From contig OZ022341.1 in assembly GCA_963989245.1 (NCBI GenBank), forward strand, positions 75,642,832 through 75,706,831: a stretch of 64,000 nt of DNA, read 5' to 3'. The notes under the pieces were generated by a model. The model made no database searches and was not told the origin of the DNA. It saw only the letters and a program-made list of their open reading frames with translations. The stretch comes from Nansenia antarctica. Its lineage: Eukaryota > Chordata > Actinopteri > Argentiniformes > Microstomatidae. Position 1 is the first letter of the stretch. Each line of letters opens with the position of its first letter. Shown piece after piece: positions 1 to 12,100 of the stretch. The position numbers were made by a program, and so were the translations under genes.

Positions 1-1880
1 ACCATACAACGAAATTTAGGAGGGGGGGCTCCCCTGGTGCTTGGAAAAAAGACTAAAAACAAGAGCCAAAGATAAAACAAAAAAGAGAAAAGAGCTGGTT
101 GGCATAAATAAGGCTATGTACACTATCTACTATACTATACTACTCTACTATACAATAAAACACTGTGCTGTACACTATGCTATAAATATCCTAACTTTTT
201 CCTATATCTGAACCTTATGTACACATGGGTTGTCATATTGCACATAATATTTGTTGCACATTCATTAAAGTGTCGCAGTTAGCAGGTTTAGAATGTTCAC
301 AGTTGTATTACAATATTGCACTTATGTTTACAATCTAGTAGCTGCCATCAAATTGTCTAGATTGTCCAGGGCCTAGAACCTAGGTCTTTGCTGTGTTCAG
401 GGCCTGAATGGCCCTAGGGTAGAAGCTGAGCTTCAGTCTGTTTGTCCGTGCGAACATGGTCCTGAACCGCCTGCCTGAGCGCAGCCGAACAAAGTGTTCG
501 TTCCCCGGTCTCTGGAGATCTTGGAGGCCTTCCTGAGGCAGCGTGTGTTGCACAGCTCTTACAGAGAGGGGAGGGGGGGGCGCCGATGATCTTCTGGGCC
601 GATCTCACGACTCTCTGTAGAAGGTCACAAGCAGCTCCTGTCTGAGGTGGTAGTTCCTGAGGACTCTCAGGAAGTAGAGCCGCTGTTGTGCCTTCTTGAT
701 GATGGCTGCTGTGTTGGTCCTCCAGGACAGGTCCTCCTGTATGTGCACCCCCAGGAATCGGAGAGTTGAGACTCTCTCCACGCTCCCTCCATCGATGAGC
801 AGTAGCTGGACCTCAGATTTTTTCCTCCTGAAGTCCACGATGATTTCCTGGGTCTTTAGCTGGTTCAGCAGCAGGTTGTTGACCTTGCACAGCTTGCCCA
901 GCTGCTCTACCTCATCCCTGTACGCTGTCTCGTCCCCCCCCCGAGATGCAGCCCACCACGGTGGTGTCGTCTGCAAACTTGATGATGGAGTTGCTGGGGT
1001 GGACGGGGGTGAAGTCGTGGGTGTAGAGGTTGTAGAGGATGGGGCTCAGCACGCAGCCCTGGGGGGACCCAGTGCTGAGTCTGAGGGCTGTGGAGGTGTG
1101 GGAGCCCACCCGCACCCTCTGGGGGCGGTCAGACAGGAAGTCCTTGATCCATGTGCAGATGGAGTGTGATAGTCCCAGGTCTAGTAGTTTGGTCACTAGC
1201 CTGTCTGGAAGGATAGTGTTAAAAGCAGAGCTGAAGTCCACAAAGAGCAGTCTCACGTAGCTGTTCCCCCCCTCCTGGTGGGATAGAGTGGAGTGGAGAG
1301 TCGTCGCGATGGCGTCCTCTGTGGACCTGTGGGCCCTGTAGGCGAACTGGTATGGATCCAGGCTGGGCGGGAGGAATGTGACTATGTGGGCCTGGACCAG
1401 TTTCTCGAAGCACTTCATGATGATTGGTGTGAGTGCCACCGGGCGGTAGTCGTTTAGGCAGCTCACCGTGCTTTTCTTCGGGACTGGGATGATTGTTGAC
1501 GTTTTCAGGCAGGGTGGGATGGTGGCCTGGGACAGGGACTGGTTGAAGATCTTGGTGAAAACCCCGGCCAGCTGGTCCGCGCAGTCCCTCAGCACCCGTC
1601 CCAGGACGCCGTCCGGCGCCGAGGCTTTTCTGGGGTCCACCGCCTTCAGCACGCGTCTCACCTCATGCTCTGTGAGGGTGAGGCTGCTGAGAGCTGGAGA
1701 GACTGGTGTTTGTGTTGTGGTTACCTCCGTTCGCCCCTCGTCGAACCGGGCGTAGAAGGAGTTCAGCTCTTCCGCCAGCGGCGGAGAGAAGTTTGTCATG
1801 TGCTGAACCCCCTGCCACACCCGCCTGGAGTCGTTGCTCAGGAAGCATTCCTCAATCTTCTCTCTGTGGTCTGCCTTGGC
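1..1880 (-). mobile_element. 5'-truncated CR1/L2/Rex1-type LINE
   Basis: Read on the minus strand, this is the 3' half of a non-LTR retrotransposon: reverse transcriptase, then a long 3' UTR ending near position 1 in an ACCAGGGGAGCCCCC-type tail. The same tail recurs at 29184-29565, 31790-32600 and 53436-53521, where it ends in CATT repeats; here those repeats would lie just off the left edge. The 5' break at about 1880 abuts lectin intron-6 sequence, so the LINE inserted into that intron of copy C. Rex1 is my best guess for the clade; L2 or CR1 is possible. Confidence 0.85.
414..1820 (-). pseudogene. LINE reverse transcriptase, frameshifted
   Basis: Encodes the LINE polymerase that copies its RNA at the target site. 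The long frame (912-1820) shows fingers and palm motifs in order: DYRPVALTPI, LFVDFSSAFNTI, a GSPQGCVLSP turn and the catalytic FADDTTVVG box. The frame breaks in a run of C at 936-943. The next stretch (605-976) carries the thumb, with LGVHIQEDLSW and QQRLYFLR. A further frame change below 610 leaves the C-terminal end (AQKIIGAP and on). The N-terminal endonuclease is absent. With at least two frameshifts it cannot make active enzyme. Confidence 0.85.
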
Positions 1881-2320
1881 TACTTTAGGTTGTTATATTC
1901 AAGAATATTACTTCACAACTAGTTCATGTTTGTTGTACTAGGGTTGTCATTGCTAAATGGTGAAAATGAAAACATTGAATTAAAGCTGAGAATCTATACT
2001 TTAACCCAAACTGTTGGGAGTATGGCGCTAAAAGACAACTAAATGTTTTCCCTTTCCATAAACGTATGGAGGGCGCTCTATATGACTTAACTAGTTCATG
2101 TTACCTGTATATGGCTTAACTAGTTCATGTTACCTGTATATGGCTTAACTAGTTCATGTTACCTGTATATGGCTTAACAACTAGTTCATGTTACCCTGTA
2201 TATGGCTTAACAACTAGTTCATGTTACCCTGTATATGGCTTAACTAGTTCATTTTACCCTGTATATGGCTTAACAACTAGTTAATGTTACCTGGAATAAG
2301 AGTGCCAAACACTTCCACTT
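1880..2320 (-). pseudogene. Lectin copy C: intron 6 and end of exon 6
   Basis: The sequence matches intron 6 of lectin copies B and E (compare 6170-6390 and 26630-26830). It ends with the last bases of exon 6, which encode a VFGTL stretch, at about 2295-2320. Everything between this exon and exon 1 of copy C is missing and replaced by the dispersed repeat at 2321-2690. Not functional. Confidence 0.75.
2083..2290 (-). repeat. Minisatellite of about 30 bp, 7 units
   Basis: Seven units of the type TATGGCTTAACTAGTTCATG with small indels. On the minus strand each unit carries the exon 6 donor context CAG-GTAACATG. The same repeat is expanded to about 33 units in copy E (25641-26640) and is single-copy in copy B (6340-6390). 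Confidence 0.9.
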
Positions 2321-2690
2321 AATAATAATAACTTTATTTGTATAGTGCTTTTCCTGCAAACGTTGCAGCTCAAAGTGCTTTAATCATTATATAATCTTAA
2401 TTTAATTATTTTGTAACTTAAATGCAATATTAAAAGGATGGGTTTTTATAATCTTAATTTAATTATTTAGTCATTTAAAGGCAATATTAAAAAGATGGGT
2501 TTTTAGTCTTGACTTGAACATATTTGCTGAGGTTGCATCCCTAATGTAAACTGGCAGTGCATTCCACAATTTGGGTGCATGAAATGAGAATGCATCCTCA
2601 CCAAATCTCTTCTTTTGTACATGTGGTATACAGAGAAAACCAGCATCAGAAGACCTGAGAGCTCTATTGGGCTGATATGCAAAAGGTCTT
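2321..2690. repeat. Dispersed L2-tail-like repeat
   Basis: Begins AATAATAATAACTTTATTTG, continues with a TATAGTGCTTTTCCTGCAAA segment and contains two copies of AAAAGATGGGTTTTT-like sequence. This is the usual look of fish L2-type LINE or SINE tails. It sits exactly where exons 2-6 of lectin copy C should be. Confidence 0.5.
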
Positions 2691-2699
2691 TATGCATGT

Positions 2700-3330
2700 A
2701 TCTGTGTATATGCATGCATGTATCTGTCTAGCATTAGCCACAAATGCACAGTGGTGCAGTTACTAGAGAAACACGCTTACCCACTAAAGTGAAGAGAAAC
2801 AGACCCCACTGCATGGCTTGTTGTGGCATCACTGAACCGCCTGTTTTCATCCTGTATCTCCTCTTTAAAAATTAGATCATAAGTTCAACAGTGCTGCCTC
2901 CCATGCACTGCAAACACAATGCTCTTCAACCTCACATTTGCTAAAACTATAGGATGGAGGTCAGTTTGATATTACATCCAAGAGTCATGGATAGCCACAG
3001 TAGTTTAGAGACTGCTACATGTGGATACTTCCTGGAACCCTTTCCACAGAAGATTCTTCATGTGGCCCATTTTGAAACCATGTTTCCCAAGAGTGTAGGT
3101 CAAGGACAGTTCACTATTACAGAAGTAGAGGACTCCACCTTCAGTGAAAACAGATACAACTAATTCCCAAGCTAGTAAAACCAATAATCCTCAGTACTCA
3201 AGTACTGGTTCTTCAGTGTTGATCTTCTCAATGAACAGCAAACAAGCTTCTTCAAGTGGTGAAACGCTACCCCCTCTCTACTCAGCTGCTCCTTATATAC
3301 AATGATTTCTAGTCACATGACCAGGAATTG
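2700..3330 (-). pseudogene. Lectin copy C: promoter, 5' UTR and exon 1
   Basis: On the minus strand there is a TATATAAG box at 3292-3299, the 5' leader, and coding exon 1 at 2781-2829 starting MPQQAMQWGLF with a GTAAGC donor after it. This is the same signal-peptide exon as in copies B and E. The following exons are lost, so only a 5' stub remains. Confidence 0.75.
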
Positions 3331-3339
3331 AGGGAACTG

Positions 3340-3800
3340 AGATTGGTTTGATGAAGAACTACACATATTTGGGTTCTGTGTTTGATAATAGGTTGTGTTT
3401 TCAGGGCTAATGCAGATGCAGATCTCTAAGAAGATAGAACAACATTCTGTTTTATGTTTAATTCGTTATTTTAATGGTGGACCAGAATGATGACTCTGTT
3501 CTACAGACCCTTTATTGAGTCAGTGCTTCTTCTTGCATTGTGGCTTTGTGGTTTGGGAACCTGAATCTGGCCAATCAGAATAGGCTTGGTCAGAGTGGCC
3601 AGTAAGGTTAATGTGGTGACCTTTGAGATCGGCAGGTAAGGAAGGCCCCTACCATATTGGACAGTACCGACCACCCCCTGTAGAGGGAGTTTGAGCTTCT
3701 ACCTCCAGGTAGATGAGAGGTCATAGGACTAAAACATTCCTCCAAAAATTCCAACTAATAGGACTAATGAGTAATGAAATCAACTTAATGGATAGAAGGC
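3340..3800. repeat. Upstream block shared inverted with 19250-19620
   Basis: Non-coding sequence upstream of copy C, including AGATCTCTAAGAAG, CAGAATGATGACTC and GTACCGACCACCCCC. It is repeated in the opposite orientation upstream of copy D. No gene is seen in it. Confidence 0.7.
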
Positions 3801-4245
3801 ATAGATAGAGTGTTAGTGTTTAACCATAACTGCTGCAGAACATAGGTTTTTAGCTTAGTTTAAAATATCTGTAGGGTTTGGGCCTGTTTGATTTCTTCTG
3901 GGAGTTTGTTCCAGGAGCATGCAGCAGTGTGACTGAATGCTGCTTTACCGTGTTTTGTTCTCACTCTTGGAACGATTAGCTGATTAGTCTCAGCTGACCT
4001 TAGGGGCCTTGCTGGAATATCGGGTGGGAGAAGATCTGATATGTATTTCGGTCCAAGACCATTTTGTGATTTGTATGTATTTCCTCTTCACCATTTACAT
4101 GCTCCCCCTCGGCCAGATCCTCTGTCATCACAGCCTAAATTTCCACTGCTATGCTGACGATACCCAGATTTAGCTCCACCCTATCCTCTAAACTCCCCCC
4201 CCAGTCCCTTGTCAACTGCATTTTTGTCTTGAAACCATATTATTG
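3800..4245. mobile_element. Two L2-type LINE scraps, head to head
   Basis: 3830-4060 on the minus strand encodes an L2 polymerase C-terminus (the CSWNKLPEEIKQAQ motif). 4085-4230 on the plus strand encodes an L2 palm piece (LFTIYMLPLGQ, then a YADDTQ-like box). The same mosaic occurs inverted at 18680-19230, so it was copied along with the lectin unit. Confidence 0.7.
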
Positions 4246-4357
4246 TCCATATTTTTACTGTTGAATGTGGGTGGTGATGAGCAACTGTATTCACGTGCTG
4301 CTCTTCCTGATAGGGCGTGTGAGACTGCAGGTGCTGCGTCTGTGTTTAGCTGCTATC

Positions 4358-5045
4358 TTGCGCGATACGGTGTGTGAGATCGCAGTGTAAGATGATACGG
4401 TGTGTGAGATCGCAGTGTAAGATGACACGGTGTGTGAGATCGCAGTGTAAGATGATACGGTGTGTGAGATCGCAGTGTAAGATGATACGGTGTGTGAGGT
4501 CGCAGTGTAAGATGATACGGTGTGTGAGGTCGCAGTGTAAGATGATACGGTGTGTGAGATCGCAGTGTAAGATGATACGGTGTGTGAGATCGCAGTGTAA
4601 GATGATACGGTGTGTGAGGTCGCAGTGTAAGATGATACGGTGTGTGAGGTCGCAGTGTAAGATGATACGGTGTGTGAGATCGCAGTGTAAGATGATACGG
4701 TGTGTGAGATCGCAGTGTAAGATGATACGGTGTGTGAGGTCGCAGTGTAAGATGATACGGTGTGTGAGATCGCAGTGTAAGATGATACGGTGTGTGAGGT
4801 CGCAGTGTAAGATGATACGGTGTGTGAGATCGCAGTGTAAGATGATACGGTGTGTGAGATCGCAGTGTAAGATGATACGGTGTGTGAGATCGCAGTGTAA
4901 GATGATACGGTGTGTGAGATCGCAGTGTAAGATGACACGGTGTGTGAGGTCGCAGTGTAAGATGACACGTTTGATACTGCATCTGTGTTCAACCGCTATC
5001 CTGCCTGGTACAGTGTGTGAGGTCGCAGTGTAAAATGACACGTGC
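4358..5045. repeat. 30-bp minisatellite, about 21 units
   Basis: About 20 near-perfect tandem units containing GATACGGTGTGTGAG, then one or two degenerate units to 5045. Units differ mainly at one A/G site (GAGAT or GAGGT). The 30-bp period keeps several frames open on both strands, which gives false ORFs. It has no match in the right-hand half of the lectin locus. Confidence 0.95.
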
Positions 5046-5394
5046 AAACACATTTAGCCGATATTTGCAGCGAATTTTTAGCACTTGGATTATGGATAGT
5101 AAAACTCATAACTGCTGCAGGTATAAGTAATAAAAAGATAAAAACAAGAAAAAAAAACTTAATGTTAATGGATAGAATGCATAGAGTATTCATGTTTCAG
5201 GGATCTCATGATTGGTGTAATGTGTTCCAACTTTGTTTTTCAGCATCTAGAATTACCGGTACACGATTTTACCTTTTTTTTTGTTTGAAGAGAGAGAATC
5301 CAGTTTTGCACTGACTTTCAATCTTTTGTTAGGTGCACTGAATACAATTATCTTTATTTTATTTTATTGGAGGATGTCATCCAGGTGTTTTTTT
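5046..5394. other. Spacer without recognised gene
   Basis: AT-rich unique sequence. It includes a stretch (about 5160-5190) like the TTAATGGATAGAAGGCATAG found at 3785. I see no gene or clear element. Confidence 0.5.
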
Positions 5395-5985
5395 ACTCAA
5401 TGCAATTACAGATTGTCAAAGGGACTCTGGTCGTTCGGTGAGAGGGCTGTGTGGATTTGAGTGTCATCCGCATAGTTGTGGTAGGCAATTTTGTTCTTTT
5501 TTTATGATGCGTCCCAATGGAAGCATGTAGAGATTGAATAGAAGGGGGCCAAGGATTGACCCTCGGGGAACCCCACATGTCATTTTAATTTGGTCAGATA
5601 CAAAGTTGCCAATGGAGACATAGTAGCTTCTGTCCTGTAGGTAGGATCTCAACCAGTTTAGGGCAGTGCCTGAAAGTCCTACCCAGGTGTTGTCTATTAG
5701 AATGTCATGGTCTACTCTACAGTGTCAAAGGCAGCACTAAGATCTAATAGATCAATGTGTAGATACAGTTCAGTAGAATAAGATGAGCTGGAATTACACT
5801 TAACTATCATTACTACTTTGGACCTTTTACAGATGCATTGCCATCAATGCCTGTTAACATGTACAGAAAGTCATTGTCTTGACAGATGTTGTAAACAATA
5901 GTTTAAACATATGAAGACATCGCATGCAAACAATGACGTGATAACCTTATATATTTGGGTTTGACAAGGTAAGACAATAGAACTG
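5395..5985 (-). mobile_element. L2-type LINE fragment
   Basis: On the minus strand it encodes reverse-transcriptase pieces: an LQDRSYYVSIGNFVSDQIK stretch, then a GVPRGSILGPLLFNLYMLP turn. It lies just downstream of the copy B poly(A) region. A matching piece on the plus strand follows copy E at 27250-27466, so the insertion predates the inverted duplication. Confidence 0.75.
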
Positions 5986-6116
5986 AACTCATTATGCAAT
6001 TATTTATTAGGCAAATAAAGCATATTTTAGATCCATCCAATAAATAATCAATTGCAAGTAGTCGTCAGAAGTCATCTCTTCCTCCTGGTCTTAGTCAGCT
6101 CATCTTTCTCCCTTTT

Positions 6117-9100
6117 CTAATGATCTGGAATAAATAACAAAACAAGGGTCCTATATTACAAGAGATATTTAGGGCTACTTTAGGTGGTTATATTCAAGAA
6201 TATGACTTCACAACTAGTTCATGTTTGTTGTACTAGGGTTGTCACTGCTAAATGGTGACAATGAAAACATTGAATTAAAGCTGAGAATCTATACTTTAAC
6301 CCAAACTGTTGGAGTATGGCGCTAAAAGACAACCATAAACTTATGGAGGGCGCTGTATATGGCTTAACTAGTTCATGTTACCTGGTCTAAGAGTGCCAAA
6401 TACTTCCACTTCACACAGAGTAAGTTGTTTTTTCTTGCCAGGGAGGACCACATTGACATAGCGACCACTCATGTCGTCACACTGGAAGGAGTAGGTGTTT
6501 TCTGCTGAGATGGTGATGTTACCGCAACTGAGAGAGAGACAGAGAATAGAGATCAATTGTCAATGGGACCATAGTCGTTCAGTGAGAGGGCTATGTGGAT
6601 TTGAGTGTCATCCGCATAGTTGTGGTAGGCAATTTTGATCTTTTTTATGATGCGTCCCAATGGCAGCAACTAGAGATTGAATAGAAGGGGGCCAAGGATT
6701 GACCCTTGGGGAACCCCACATGTAATTTTAATTTTGTCAGATACAAAGTTGCCAATGAGACACAGTAGCTTCTGTCCTGCTTGGCTTTGTTGATTTTAAT
6801 GTTTTGATATGTGGTTTTAAACTGTCTTGTAAGGTGTCCTTGAGAGCCTCGAAAGGCACCCATAAATAAAATGTATTATTATCAATGTCTGTTCAACAAT
6901 GTAACAAATCCATCAAAAATGCACTGGCATGGATAAGATAACAAGAGACGTCTTCAAATAGTTGAATTTAACCCCAACCCCAACCCTAAATGAAAGTGTG
7001 AAGTGTTCAGCTCTGGGCAGGGGGAAATGTTGCATGAGTCACCTGGGATTGTCGTTGCCGTTGTTCAGCAGTGAGCTGCCGATACGAATCTCAGCACCTT
7101 CAAGCCTCCCAGCACAGCAGTCTGCTCTATTGGTGATGGACACATAAGAGACTCTGTACACACCGAACAGGTCCACTCTCCACCAGGGGTTGGTGGTGGT
7201 CTCAGTATGGGTGCAGGATTTTCTGCGATAGTCTGGGTTTGTGTCCCCATCAATGGCGAGGAGAGCAGGACCATTAAAATCCAGTGAAGACTGAACAGCC
7301 TCTCCTTTCAACGCCACGTTTTCTGGAGTGAAACACAGAAGAGAAGCCATGAATTGTGATCCCTGAGAGTCCACATTAAGGCCTAGAGGGGCTCTAGCTT
7401 GATATTCCCATTGTTCCAAAAATATTTGGTTTCAAAAAGGTGCTTTGTATGAGGACCTTAGAAATAATTGCTGCTTTCTTTTGTAAGTATATGGCTTAAC
7501 ACAGTTAACTTTCTGATTCAATTTTGACTGAGTACAAAGACAACGAAACACAGTTTGGCATCTGTTATGTTACCTGGAGTGCCAAACACCTCCACTTCAC
7601 ACAGAGTAAGGAATTCTGTCCTGCCAGGGATGACCACATTGACATAGCGACCCTCCATGTTACACTGGAAGGTGAAGGTGCCTTCTGTTGAGATGTCGGT
7701 GATGCTACCGCACCTGAGACAGAGGAATGTCAGTTCAACAAAGTAACTCCATAAAAAAATGCACTGGCATGGATAGGAAAAGAGGTCTTCAAATAGTTGA
7801 ATTAAATGAAAGTGTGAAGTGTTCTGCACTTGGCAGGGGGAAATGTTGCATGAGTCACCTGGGATTGTTGTTGCCGTTGTTCACCAGTGAGTTACCGATA
7901 CGAATCTCAGCACCTTTAAGCCTTTGAGCACAGCGGCCTGCTCTATTGGTGATGGTCACAGAAGTGATGTTGAACACACCCAGCAAGTCCACTCTCCACC
8001 AGGGGTTGGTCTCCTTCTTAGTGTGGGTGCAGGATCCTTTACGATAGGTTGGGTTTGTGTCCCCATCAATGGCCTTGAAAGCAGTACCTTTACAAGCCAG
8101 TGAAGACTGAACAGCCTCTCCTTTCAATGCCACGTTTTCTGGAGTGAAACACAGAAGAGAAGCCATGAATTGTGACCCCTGAGAGTCCACATTAAGGCCT
8201 AGAGGGGCTCTAGCTTGATATTGTTGCTTCTTTCCCTTTGGTTATGAATCAACGAACAGATATTGAGTTTTAAGACAATTTAATCAGTTACAGGCAGATA
8301 TATACATTACGTCTGTTCCCCGTGGACCCTGGGCTGGAAGAGCACGCTCTCTCTCTCTCTCTCCCCGTTCCGCTCCAGAGGGGAGGGGCCAGCGCGTATG
8401 TGTGTCCCTGCCCAACCCCCAAAGGTCCCTGCTGGTCATCTGGTTGCCATAGAACCCCCATTGTTAGAGGGCATCATGTCCCTGCATGCCCTGGCATGTG
8501 TGTGTGTCCAAAATATACTACATATTCATACATAGATCATACATACTACAGAAATATACGACACATCCCCCCTCGGACCACCCAGAGGGTGTTCCGAAAC
8601 TAAACTACCATAAAACAAAAACAAAAACACAAAACCCCACAAAACATCCCCCAAAATTTTTTTTTTTCAAATAAAATTAAAAATTAAAAAATAAACAACA
8701 ACAGACAGAAAAACTACACCAACACACAACACAAGAAGCACAATAACACAGACCAACCCAGGACCAGTATTAGGAACCAAAGATATCATAAACAAAAAAT
8801 AGAAAACAACCAATAATAAAAAGAATTTTGAAAATAACAATCACAATTAAACTAAACACAGTTCATCATGCACAAATCAATACAGAAACTTCCAACGACC
8901 GATGTTTTCTTTGTCCTTGAAGCGTCAGGGTCAGAGGTTACTAGCACTTGTACCCAGTTGGAGAACAGCCTTTACCGCTGTCTCAGATTGATAACACTTT
9001 CATAGTCAGGAGCTTTCCATTTTCGTTGCGCTAGGAACAGAACCTCTCTCCTAGCTTTGTATAACCACCACATCACTTCTCAACTGACCTCAATCACATA

Positions 9101-12100
9101 CGATATAGAAATAAACAAACAATACACAAATAATGACATTCAGTTATCATAACACATAATTCTCCAACAGTAAGCATAGGACAAAGGGAATGCATTAATG
9201 CATAGATCTTCACCTCAGGTGAGGACTAGTCTTCTGAAAAGTTCATTAACGTGGACTGAGTGACTGATTTTCCAAAAACAGTCAATGAGGCCCTGCCTCC
9301 TAAGAAAGTCAAAAATCATGTCTGCTATAATAGGTGCTCCTATCTTAGCAAAATAAGTTTCCCATGCCCCTAAGACCGTTTCCAGCCATGCTATCATCTG
9401 CTGTCCATTCCCGTCGTTCCCTTTGATCTGCTGCTTCACTACCCTATTCATAGTCTTTAATATTTTCCTAACTGGTCGTCGTCCGTCAGTGTCATTGAGG
9501 TTCAGGCAGCCGCCTGGTCCCCTCCCACGCTGATTAAGGTCTGGGGAGTCGCCCTCAGCATCATCTGAAGCATGGTGCAGGCACTCGCCAGCATCCCCAG
9601 TAGCACAGGTGTCCAGGCTTTGGACACCCCCAGGCTGGACCTCCAGACTGTCAACACTCTCTGCTTCGTTGGTTTCTGGTTCATTGGCATCTGGACAGCT
9701 TTCCGCTGTCCCCTCGGTTTCAGGCACTGCCGGTAATGTCACTGGCTGTAACACTGGCATTGCCACTGGCTCTGGCAACACCACAGCATCTCCTCGTAGC
9801 TCCTCCTTCTCAGGTTCTCTGGGGACCTCGGCACCTGTTGGCACAACATCCTGCCTACTCTGTACATCCACCCCCCTGTCCACCACCCGTGGCCCTATTG
9901 GGGTAGGGATATGCCCAGACACCACTGGTGTACCCACTCTGATGTTGTTTCTCCAACAGACCCCACATTGACCTAAAGCATGGTCAATCTGTTCCATCAA
10001 ATATGGACTCCAAAACCCATATTTCTTGGTGATCTTGCGTCTTACCTCCCCCCTAGCCACATGTGCTAATCCATGAGCTTCCTGTATTAACATGCCTAAT
10101 AAATCTGAGGGTGCTACAACCAACCCCTCATGATTCCTCCATAGACCTGTGTCATCCTGACTTGCCCCCCTTGCTAGCCAAACGTTCTTGTCTAACGTAG
10201 TTACTCTACTCTGTAACATCAATAAATCCTCAAGTGCGACCATGCCCTGTAATTGCTTTTCATGTGTGACCAGAAGACCTTTACCTGCCTTGTCTGCTCC
10301 TGTAATGGCTTTGGCTGCATCTTCTGCAGCCCTGTTACCTTGTGTGACATGTGATGAGTCAGACCTGTGTGTGGCACACTTCACTATGGCTAATTCCTTT
10401 GGCTTCATCATGGCTTGTAACAGCTTCATGATCTGTGCGTGATGCTGTATAGGCGTACCATCAGTTCTCTTAAAACCCCGCCCCCTCCATACAGCTCCAT
10501 TAAAATGACAAACATTATGTGCATAGGCAGAGTCGGTGTACACTGTCACTCTCCGTCCGGTTCCCAAGTTGCATGCTTCTGTGAGGGCAATCAATTCAGC
10601 CAACTGAGCCGAGCAAGGCTGAGGAACTGCCTCAGCCTGTTCTACAATAAACTTTGAATTTTGTGCTTTAACTAAGGAATACCCAGCGCACAAAGTTTCT
10701 CCTACCCCGTAACAAGACCCATCAACCCAATATTCTATATCAGCTCCCTTTAAAGGCAAAGCTTGTAGGTCTGTTCTATGCTTAATCACTCTGGCTGTCG
10801 ATGGAACCTGAGCACCGGATGGCATCGTCACCTGACAGCCGTCAGGTGTGCATTTTACTGTACAGTTCAATTGGCATAGAGCATCTCTCCCTAGCAGCCC
10901 TGTTGGCGTGTGTTCTGACACAAGTGTTGACAGAGTTGCTCTCTGTCCCTTGTACTCTAAGTCTACAAGCTCAGTTGTAGGAATCAGCTGTTTAATTCCC
11001 TCAAATCCGATTGTCTTCACATATTCTCTAGACATAGGGAGGTGCGTGGCGCCTTCAGGCTTCTGTGTCACCACCAGCTGGCACCTCCCACTCGGATCTT
11101 CCGGGCACCCCTATAGGCCAGCTGCTGGGCCTCCGTAAGGGTTCATCACTCCTGGAGCAGGTGTAGTAGGGGGCCAATATCCTCCTCCTTGGCTCCCCCC
11201 TGCGCCCCCCTGGGGCCTGTTGCAGCAGGCACAGGCTAGATGTCCATTCTGGTCGCATTGGCATGGTTCTAGCATCTCCTTCCCTGCTGCTGTCCATCCC
11301 CCTGGTGGTGGTCCTTGGCCAGGCTGTGTGTACATTTGGTATGGAACCGCTTGCACCCCTGGTGGCCCTTGTGGGTATGGATACCCCCCTTGTGGCCCCT
11401 GTGGGTAGGACTGGTAAGTAGCAGGATACCCCCCTTGTGGCCCCTGTGAGTAGGACTGGTAAGTAGCAGTCTGCACTCCAGGTGGCTGTTGCTGTGGGGC
11501 TAAAGCCTGCACTCCCTCTATGTTCCTCTCGCTTTCAGTCAATTGCAAATGAGTCAATATTCTGAGGGATTCTTCGTCTCGTGCCTTCTGTATCTGAATG
11601 TTCTTTCGATATAACTCAACTTGATGAGCTACGTGGTCTATATAAACAGCTTTGTTCATGTGTCGTAGCCCCACCACTTCTGCTAGCTTATCCTTAACTG
11701 GGGTAGGAAGCCCTTCTTGTATTTTTTCCCTGATTATGGATTTTTCTAAGGGGTTATCTTCAGCGTCTTTCCCTGTCACACTTCTCCATTGAGAGTGCAC
11801 ACGGGCAACATAACCCCTGGGATTCTCATCCCCCCCCAGTGGCTTCACAATGATATTGTCTGGGTGAATGTGAGTAGGGTAGGTCTCTCTGATTGCTTTC
11901 CACAGCCTGCCTCTGTTTGCTGCGAAGAGCTCTGGATCATAAACTGATGTATTGATATATCTATGAAGTCCTGCCTTCATCAATATTTCCTGCATTGTAT
12001 CCAATCCTGCAATAAAAGCTAAGAGTCTTTTCAGGTCTCCCATCGCGGCCTGCGTTCCTGTCAGTATCACGTCGACCTCTCGCGTCCACGAATGTCCTCC

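Noticed and set aside
4291..5053. Long open frames on both strands over the 30-bp minisatellite
   Set aside because: A repeat length divisible by three keeps frames open by chance; no start context, splice sites or known protein.
8322..8603. 93-residue frame in the LTR, repeated at 14875
   Set aside because: Antisense to the provirus inside the LTR; open only because both LTRs are identical, with no recognisable domain.
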